A stretch of 64,000 nt of DNA from assembly GCA_021151695.1 (NCBI GenBank), contig JAGKWU010000011.1:62001-126000 (forward strand), read 5' to 3'. Shown here piece by piece: positions 61,350 to 64,000 of this stretch. Position 1 is the first letter of the stretch, and the number at the start of each line of letters is the position of its first letter. Source of the DNA: Cellvibrionaceae bacterium (GTDB lineage Bacteria; Pseudomonadota; Gammaproteobacteria; Pseudomonadales; Cellvibrionaceae). Under the pieces are notes generated by a model, which worked only from the letters and a program-made list of their open reading frames with translations, was not told where the DNA came from and searched no databases. Made by a program: the position numbers and the translations under genes.

Positions 61350-62300
61350 CTAAGCTGCAAAGGAAGCCACAGTCTTCAGGATCTCCTTGCATTGACGCAA
61401 AGAAAAGCCGTAATTAAAGCTATGACAAACTGACTTAAAGGCTTCGTATTTTTTTCCTGTCTTACGCTGTGCGTAGGCTATTCTCAGCAATCTCTCTTTC
61501 ACCATTATTCTCAGCAACCCGACCGGAACCTTGTATGATTCCGGAGCCTGGAGATATTTGCGCAGAATAAACATCATGTCGCCTGCCGTTTTAATGTCAT
61601 TCTCATAGGTTTTGGCAGTAAGACTATCGCTATTGCGATAATAGATACCCGTGGTCACTGTTGAATAGGCAAATTTACAATTTTGCAAATACATTTGTAC
61701 GCCAAAATCGAGATCCTCTGCCCGAAAAACATTTTCCTCAAAGCGTATACCTTGAATCGCGGATCGCCGCACCACCAGGGTTTGCAAATGCAAAAATGAT
61801 TCATTCAGAAGCGACGCCGCAATATTATCATCCAATGCAAAGGCCGCATCACCCAAAGGATATTGCTGCATCGTTTGGAAGATTTTTTTTTCTGTTATCC
61901 AGCTTGATATTTTTTGCGCTGTTATTGCGTCATAGATATCTTGATCAAAAATAATCGCATGCTGCTCTGGATGCTTTTGCAAAAACGCCAGGCCAAGTCG
62001 CAAATGATTTTCGTACCAGACATCATCAGCATCCAAAAAAGCAATGTAATGGCCAGTTGCTGCATCAAGCCCGGTATTGCGTGCGCCCGAGGGGCCTTTG
62101 CGGCGAGCATTTTTCAACGGTTTAAGTTCGGGATGCTGCGCAGATAAAGACTGCAGGCACGCCCAGGTATCATCGCTGGAAGCATCGTCCACCACCAGAA
62201 TTTCTATCTGATAATCCGCCTTGGCCGCCAATACACTTGCCACTGATGCGACTATAGTCTGCGCCGCGTTATAGGCCGGAATAATTACCGATATATCCAC
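61350..62300 (-). CDS. Family 2 glycosyltransferase
   Basis: About 316 residues of GT-A fold: (V)DISVIIPAYNAAQTI, VVDDASSD, GARNTGLDAATG and LDADDVWYENH for the nucleotide-sugar/metal site. It starts at a GTG (62300) with AGAGG and AAGG sites upstream; a far upstream ATG at 62459 would overlap the flippase and make a tail without family character. No membrane helices. Sugar unknown. Forty bases after the flippase stop. Confidence 0.86.
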   Translation of the reverse strand: MDISVIIPAYNAAQTIVASVASVLAAKADYQIEILVVDDASSDDTWACLQSLSAQHPELKPLKNARRKGPSGARNTGLDAATGHYIAFLDADDVWYENHLRLGLAFLQKHPEQHAIIFDQDIYDAITAQKISSWITEKKIFQTMQQYPLGDAAFALDDNIAASLLNESFLHLQTLVVRRSAIQGIRFEENVFRAEDLDFGVQMYLQNCKFAYSTVTTGIYYRNSDSLTAKTYENDIKTAGDMMFILRKYLQAPESYKVPVGLLRIMVKERLLRIAYAQRKTGKKYEAFKSVCHSFNYGFSLRQCKEILKTVASFAA

Positions 62301-62340
62301 CAAACCTTGCCTCTCAAAAAAATGCTGTAGCAACCTGAAC

Positions 62341-63864
62341 TCAGGCGTTAGAAAACTTTCCGCCAATCTTCTTAAAGAAACCACGCAGATATTCGCGCTC
62401 ACGCGACTGTAACTCCATGGCGGCATAAGCCAATACTGCCAGCAAACAGACAATCCCATAAATCACATGGGCAAGTGATAATTGCGCACTCAATGGTATA
62501 AACCCATAGACCATGCAGCCAAGCACCAGCAGCGCCAAAGGACGGTAGGATTGCCATACCATTGCAGCACCCTCACGCACCTCCAGAATTTTTAATGCCC
62601 ACCAGGGTAGCAATACCAAGCGCCCTAAACTGAGCGGAATAGCAATTGCCGCCGCGGCCCCCAATGGCCCCTTATTAGCGACAACCAAAAACAAAGTAAG
62701 CAAGATCGCCGTAGCAATAGCTTCCATAAAATTGATATAGGCAATGACCTTGTGCTTGGCTTGGGCATAGAGTGCATTATTAAAGCCATTGGAAGAAAGC
62801 GCACTCAAACGTGCCCCCATCAACACCAGGAGTATTAAATAAGCAGACTCGAAATCAAAACTGGCGCCCATCCAATAATAGAGAATGGTTTTTCCATATA
62901 GCATGAAGAAAAAGAAAGTAAGTACCGCAAAATAAACATTTATCCGGTTAAACAAAATCAGGTTGGCCCGGAATTTTTCCGGCTCACCTTTCGAGGAGTT
63001 TCCGGTAAGTACAGGAAGGGACAAGTTGAGTGCCTTGTAGAGCAACTGCAATGTGTACTCAACCAGGCGCACAGGTACGTAATAGATAGTCACCGCCGCC
63101 AGCGATACAAAGCCGCCGATAAAGAACAAATCAATTCGCTCTTTAAGCATACGGTTGATATCGATAAGAAATGCCCAGGCACTGAAATGAAATAGCTCCC
63201 TCATAATATCGCGACTAATGTAGTGGGGCGCGACCTCTAATTCGCGATAGACACTCCTTGCCATAAAAAAGAAAAACAAATTGGAAATAATTCCGGTCAC
63301 CAACTGCAACGCCGCAATAGCAACCAGGCCGTAATTATTGAACAGCAAATAAAAAAGAGCAGCCGTATTGAGCAGCTTGGTGATAATGCGATAGCTGGCC
63401 ACCAGATCGTAGCGCAAATGTGCACTGGTAAGCCCGGCAAAAGCCTTGAACGGAAATTCAATGGCGATAGACAACCCGACTATCATGATCACCCATTGAA
63501 ACTGGCTGCGAGAAATAACCTGGTTGTCCAGTTGATAAAATAGCGCGATACCGGCAACTACCGCCAAAATGACAAAAGCCAATCCCGAATAAATCACTAA
63601 AGCCGAGTTTACGATTGAGTTGGTCTTTTCATAATTTTTAACCGCGATGGTGCTGGCAACACTGCGCGTAACCGACGACGCAAAACCCAGGTCAAAAATA
63701 TATAACAAGGTGGTAAAACCACCGACAAGCACCCATAGGCCATAGAGATCGGCCCCCAGATGTTTGAGCATCAATGGCAGGGTGACAAAGCCCACCACTA
63801 TGGCAACAATGGATTCGAGCGCTTGCAGTACCGAACCGCGTAATAATAGGTTGGCGTTACTCAT
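62341..63864 (-). CDS. Polysaccharide flippase (Wzx/MATE-like)
   Basis: A 507-residue membrane protein with 12 to 14 helices of the polysaccharide/oligosaccharide flippase family (MOP superfamily), which moves lipid-linked repeat units across the inner membrane. The pattern (LLLRGSVLQALESIVAIVVGFVTLPLMLKHLGADLYGLWVL, then GLAFVILAVV..., RISALSSNGF-like helix ends) is typical. ATG 63864 begins MSNANLLLR and overlaps the stop of the gene upstream by 8 bases. Together with the polymerase-like protein it indicates a Wzx/Wzy pathway. Confidence 0.9.
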   Translation of the reverse strand: MSNANLLLRGSVLQALESIVAIVVGFVTLPLMLKHLGADLYGLWVLVGGFTTLLYIFDLGFASSVTRSVASTIAVKNYEKTNSIVNSALVIYSGLAFVILAVVAGIALFYQLDNQVISRSQFQWVIMIVGLSIAIEFPFKAFAGLTSAHLRYDLVASYRIITKLLNTAALFYLLFNNYGLVAIAALQLVTGIISNLFFFFMARSVYRELEVAPHYISRDIMRELFHFSAWAFLIDINRMLKERIDLFFIGGFVSLAAVTIYYVPVRLVEYTLQLLYKALNLSLPVLTGNSSKGEPEKFRANLILFNRINVYFAVLTFFFFMLYGKTILYYWMGASFDFESAYLILLVLMGARLSALSSNGFNNALYAQAKHKVIAYINFMEAIATAILLTLFLVVANKGPLGAAAAIAIPLSLGRLVLLPWWALKILEVREGAAMVWQSYRPLALLVLGCMVYGFIPLSAQLSLAHVIYGIVCLLAVLAYAAMELQSREREYLRGFFKKIGGKFSNA

Positions 63865-64000
63865 TGCGCATCTTCTTATGCTGATCAATCTGACCTTTAA
63901 GCATGTAGTGCTCTATGGCATTGTCGAAACGCTGGTCGCGGTTATACCAAAAGCCCACTGCAGATTTGAGGGATGTCAGTGCGTATTTTTTCCACAAATA
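63857..64000 (-). CDS. C-terminal end of a gene running off the right edge
   Basis: Read leftward from 64000, a frame stays open for 47 codons and ends at TAA (63859-63857), overlapping the flippase start (ATGAGTAA). The visible residues (for example AVGFWYNRDQRFDNAIEHYM) are charged with no hydrophobic stretch. Codon use is ordinary and the overlap typical of an operon, so it is probably a real gene. Family not recognised; too short to call. Confidence 0.7.
   Translation of the reverse strand, partial: YLWKKYALTSLKSAVGFWYNRDQRFDNAIEHYMLKGQIDQHKKMRNE

Noticed and set aside
1..64000. CRISPR array, insertion sequence, tRNA or rRNA gene
   Set aside because: No direct-repeat/spacer pattern, transposase-like protein or RNA-gene signature was seen in the gaps or coding set.

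Overview
The window looks like chromosome from a marine or soil gammaproteobacterium of the Cellvibrio/Saccharophagus group. This is inference from three things: gene orders such as hemC-hemD-hemX-hemY and ratB-ratA beside smpB, a SutA-like protein beside glnK-amtB, and a secreted protein whose modules are joined by poly-serine linkers. I saw no rRNA, tRNA, tmRNA, insertion sequence, prophage or CRISPR array.

Region 1 (1-10,379) is a signalling block. A membrane GGDEF-EAL protein (cut by the left edge) and an HD-GYP protein run rightward. A leftward operon encodes two very large PAS/GAF sensor kinases and a single-domain response regulator. Region 2 (10,553-22,927) is housekeeping: ratB, ratA, a sodium symporter, smpB, cysE, a periplasmic solute-binding-like protein, a FadR-type regulator, uvrD and the heme operon hemCDXY. 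Region 3 (23,096-28,157) is nitrogen and stationary-phase physiology: a sodium:solute symporter, a SutA-like RNA polymerase-binding protein, and a PII gene on each side of amtB. Region 4 (28,608-34,910) holds ubiK, comM, a REC-GGDEF-EAL protein with a degenerate EAL domain, rep and a cytochrome c5.

Region 5 (about 35,160 to the right edge) is the accessory part: an exosortase/PEP-CTERM and exopolysaccharide locus. It starts with a PrsK-type kinase and a PrsR-type sigma-54 activator. A poly-serine FN3 lipoprotein and a PEP-CTERM protein follow. The PEP-CTERM gene carries a textbook -24/-12 promoter, so the regulator pair and its probable target sit side by side. A long rightward operon then encodes an exosortase with an EpsI-like C-terminus, several glycosyltransferases, two CapK/PaaK-like adenylate-forming enzymes, a polysaccharide deacetylase, a GT-C membrane protein, GtrA, an O-antigen ligase/polymerase-like protein and a CapA-like metallophosphatase. 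Two related secreted proteins of unknown function end it. A converging leftward operon supplies a Wzx-type flippase, a glycosyltransferase, an asparagine-synthase-like enzyme without the glutaminase cysteine, and an acyltransferase. No outer-membrane export protein, chain-length tyrosine kinase or initiating phosphoglycosyltransferase is visible; they probably lie beyond the right edge or elsewhere.

Most notable for follow-up: the PrsK/PrsR-sigma-54-PEP-CTERM circuit with a perfect 11-bp inverted repeat upstream of the promoter; the pair of unknown secreted proteins closing the EPS operon; the PII-AmtB-PII-SutA cluster; and the degenerate EAL domain.
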